NCBI GenBank assembly: GCA_963818885.1
Contig: CAWFTP010000001.1
Coordinates: forward strand, 558,001-622,000
DNA from: DATFDN01 sp963818885
Lineage (GTDB): Bacteria; Pseudomonadota; Alphaproteobacteria; Acetobacterales; Acetobacteraceae
Direction of reading: 5' to 3'
DNA: 64,000 bases
Shown: positions 62,512 to 64,000 of the stretch, one piece after another
Position numbering within the stretch: position 1 is the stretch's first letter
Layout: each line of letters starts with the position of its first letter
The notes under the pieces: model-generated
What the model saw: only the letters and a program-made list of their open reading frames with translations
Database searches by the model: none
Told to the model about the DNA's origin: nothing
Translations under genes and position numbers: made by a program

Positions 62512-63318
62512 CTATCGCAGCATGTCGTGCAGCGCCGCATTGAACGCCGCAGCAGCCTCGTATGCCACCCAATGACCGGCCCCGTCGATGGTGCGGAACC
62601 GCAGCCTGGGCTGCAATTCGCGCATCAGCTTCTCCCGTGCCCCGATATCCGGCAGACAGGTCGCGTCCCGGCTGCCATAGATCCCGTTTACCTGGCAACA
62701 CAGGCCGGCGAGCGCGTCGCGCAGCCAGGTGCCGCGCGAGATCACCGGGCTCTTCAGGCGCGAATAGCGCGTGTTCCAGTCCTGGATCAACAGCGCCAGA
62801 TCGTCGATCCTGGCGGGGTCGGCGAACATCAGGCTGGCGAGGTTGAAGCGGTGCGTCGCCACCCGCGCCTCGCCCTCAAGGTGGCGGACCTTCCTCAGCT
62901 CCGTCGTTCCGCGCGGCAATCCGAGTCCGCCGGATCCCACGATGGTCACTGAACGCACCCGCCCGCTGTCCTGCACCGCGAGAGGCCCCGAGAGGACGCC
63001 GCCTAAGGAGAAGCCCACGAGGTCATACGCGGTATCCCGCCCGATCACCTCATCCAGGCCCCGCGCGACGAGCGCGGCGAGCGCGGGCGGCGTCTCCGGC
63101 TGCGGCGGCCGGTCCAACTCGCCAAGGCCAGGGAGGTCCGGGCAGATCACACGATGGGCGGCGGCAAATGCATCGATATTGCGCACCCAGTGGCGCCACG
63201 ACCCAGTGCCACCGTGCAGGAACACGAGCGGGCGCTTCGCCTCCCCCGCGCCCCAGGAGTGCCACACCATGCGCCCCGCACCGCACGGCGTCTCGTGGCG
63301 GACGGAGACAGCCTCCAT
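62512..63318 (-). CDS. Alpha/beta hydrolase
   Basis: A 268-residue alpha/beta-hydrolase fold enzyme, start ATG 63318. LVFLHGGTGSWRHWVRNIDA is the oxyanion-hole region, DLVGFSLGGVLSGPLAV holds the nucleophile Ser, and the catalytic His is in IDGAGHWVAYEA near the end. The acid residue is probably Asp in GSRDATCLPD. It belongs to the meta-cleavage hydrolase / haloperoxidase-like group, but the substrate is not predictable. It is the first gene of the four-gene operon that ends with KdoO. It is divergent from the next gene. Confidence 0.88.
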   Translation of the reverse strand: MEAVSVRHETPCGAGRMVWHSWGAGEAKRPLVFLHGGTGSWRHWVRNIDAFAAAHRVICPDLPGLGELDRPPQPETPPALAALVARGLDEVIGRDTAYDLVGFSLGGVLSGPLAVQDSGRVRSVTIVGSGGLGLPRGTTELRKVRHLEGEARVATHRFNLASLMFADPARIDDLALLIQDWNTRYSRLKSPVISRGTWLRDALAGLCCQVNGIYGSRDATCLPDIGAREKLMRELQPRLRFRTIDGAGHWVAYEAAAAFNAALHDMLR

Positions 63319-63446
63319 CCGGTCCAGAATGGCCTGCGGATCGGGAATGGGAACCCTCCTGTTCGCGTCGCGCGCGACGTGCTTTGGTACGCCGACCGTA
63401 TGAACCGGTGCGCGGCACCGTCAAGCGAACGGAGCACAACCGAGCC

Positions 63447-64000
63447 ATGATTTCCCGCATCCTGCGTGCCGGCGTGCCGCTGATTGCATTCGGCCTGCCT
63501 GTCACGCCGCACGCCGACGCGCGCATCACGCGCATCGAGATCACTGCTCAGTCTCCCGCGTTCGGCGGCACCTCATTCGGCGATGTCGGGCAGTACGAGA
63601 AGCTGACCGGACGCATCTACGGAGAAGTCGACCCAACGGAGGCGCCGGACTCCACCATCACCGACATTGCGCTCGCGCCCAAAAACGCGCGCGACATGGT
63701 CGAATATTCGGCGAACATCATGATCTTCCGCCCGGTCGATCCTGCGAAGGGCAACCACAAGCTGCTCATGGGGATCAACAACCGGGGCGGCATTCTTGCC
63801 TTCGGCCTCCTCAACGACGCCAAGCGCGTGAACGATCCGACCACTGCCGAGGATGCCGGCAACGGCTTCATGATGCGCCAGGGCTACAGCATCGCGTTCA
63901 GCGGCTGGGACCCGGTCTCCGCCGTCACGCTCGGCGCAGGCGGCGGACCATTCCTGCTCGACGTGCCGATCGCACACAATCCGGATGGCTCGGCGATCGT
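63447..64000 (+). CDS. Secreted alpha/beta-hydrolase-domain protein (N-terminal part, runs off the window)
   Basis: The first 184 residues are visible and the gene continues past the right edge. ATG 63447 begins MISRILRAGVPLIAFGLPVT, a likely signal peptide cut near ADARITRIEI. The mature start AFGGTSFGDVGQYEKLTGRI, YGEVDPTEAPDSTITDIALA, VEYSANIMIFRPVDPAKGNH, LLMGINNRGGILAF and FMMRQGYSIAFSGWDPV are characteristic of a family of secreted alpha/beta-hydrolase-domain proteins of unknown substrate. The catalytic residues lie beyond the window, so activity cannot be judged. Confidence 0.85.
   Translation, partial: MISRILRAGVPLIAFGLPVTPHADARITRIEITAQSPAFGGTSFGDVGQYEKLTGRIYGEVDPTEAPDSTITDIALAPKNARDMVEYSANIMIFRPVDPAKGNHKLLMGINNRGGILAFGLLNDAKRVNDPTTAEDAGNGFMMRQGYSIAFSGWDPVSAVTLGAGGGPFLLDVPIAHNPDGSAI

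Overview
The window is high-GC DNA from what looks like an alphaproteobacterium, most likely of the Acetobacteraceae / Rhodospirillales type. That is an inference from the GC-rich codon use, the frequent GTG and TTG starts, the soxBDAG operon, the style of the type I secretion proteins and the many gene pairs joined by ATGA or GTGA overlaps. I see no rRNA, tRNA, phage, plasmid-replication gene, insertion sequence or CRISPR array. It reads as chromosome with a mix of housekeeping genes (xseB, tlyA, xerC, priA, uvrC, transaldolase, corA) and accessory catabolic and surface-related clusters.

Layout. 0-5 kb: the start of a FAD-linked oxidase, a beta-helix protein that may be a type I secretion passenger, and a sugar-acid pair (HpcH-type aldolase, altronate dehydratase-like UxaA) followed by an orphan HicB. 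5-8.6 kb: two glycosyltransferases. 8.7-13 kb: a small hypothetical protein, a ROK kinase, a TusA-like protein, a histone-deacetylase-family hydrolase, xseB, tlyA and two small hypotheticals. 13-18 kb: the heterotetrameric sarcosine oxidase operon soxBDAG. 18.1-28.7 kb: a tight six-gene operon made of a type I secretion ABC exporter, a HlyD adaptor, a SEL1-repeat protein, a two-headed glycosyltransferase, an unknown protein and a GT4 glycosyltransferase. This is the best candidate for a little-described system. 28.9-36.2 kb: amidase, acetyltransferase, xerC, DUF484, transaldolase, priA and corA. 36.2-38.6 kb: a molybdopterin oxidoreductase. 38.7-42.5 kb: a ribose-type ABC importer whose ATPase has an extra C-terminal domain. 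42.8-50.0 kb: a hydroxy-acid operon (FAD oxidase, polyamine-type ABC importer, DapA-like lyase, IclR regulator). 50.3-53.2 kb: three small proteins, a 32-bp-period repeat array and uvrC. 53.5-60.3 kb: two SDRs, MaoC, crotonase, aldo/keto reductase, nu-like GST and a dimethylformamidase-like protein. 60.3-64 kb: a Kdo hydroxylase / phosphatase / PaiB / hydrolase operon and the start of another hydrolase.

A striking technical feature is that nine genes are broken by frameshifts. All twelve breaks can be repaired by removing one base, and none needs a base added. Each repaired gene closes exactly in frame. I read these as insertion errors of an unpolished assembly rather than as decay, and I annotate the whole loci with the position of each break.

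How the parts may work together: the secretion operon could export and glycosylate a surface protein such as the beta-helix protein at 0.5-2.1 kb. The FAD oxidase, UxaA, HpcH and DapA-like enzymes with their two ABC importers suggest growth on sugar acids and hydroxy acids, and the sox operon suggests use of sarcosine from methylated-amine or glycine-betaine breakdown.
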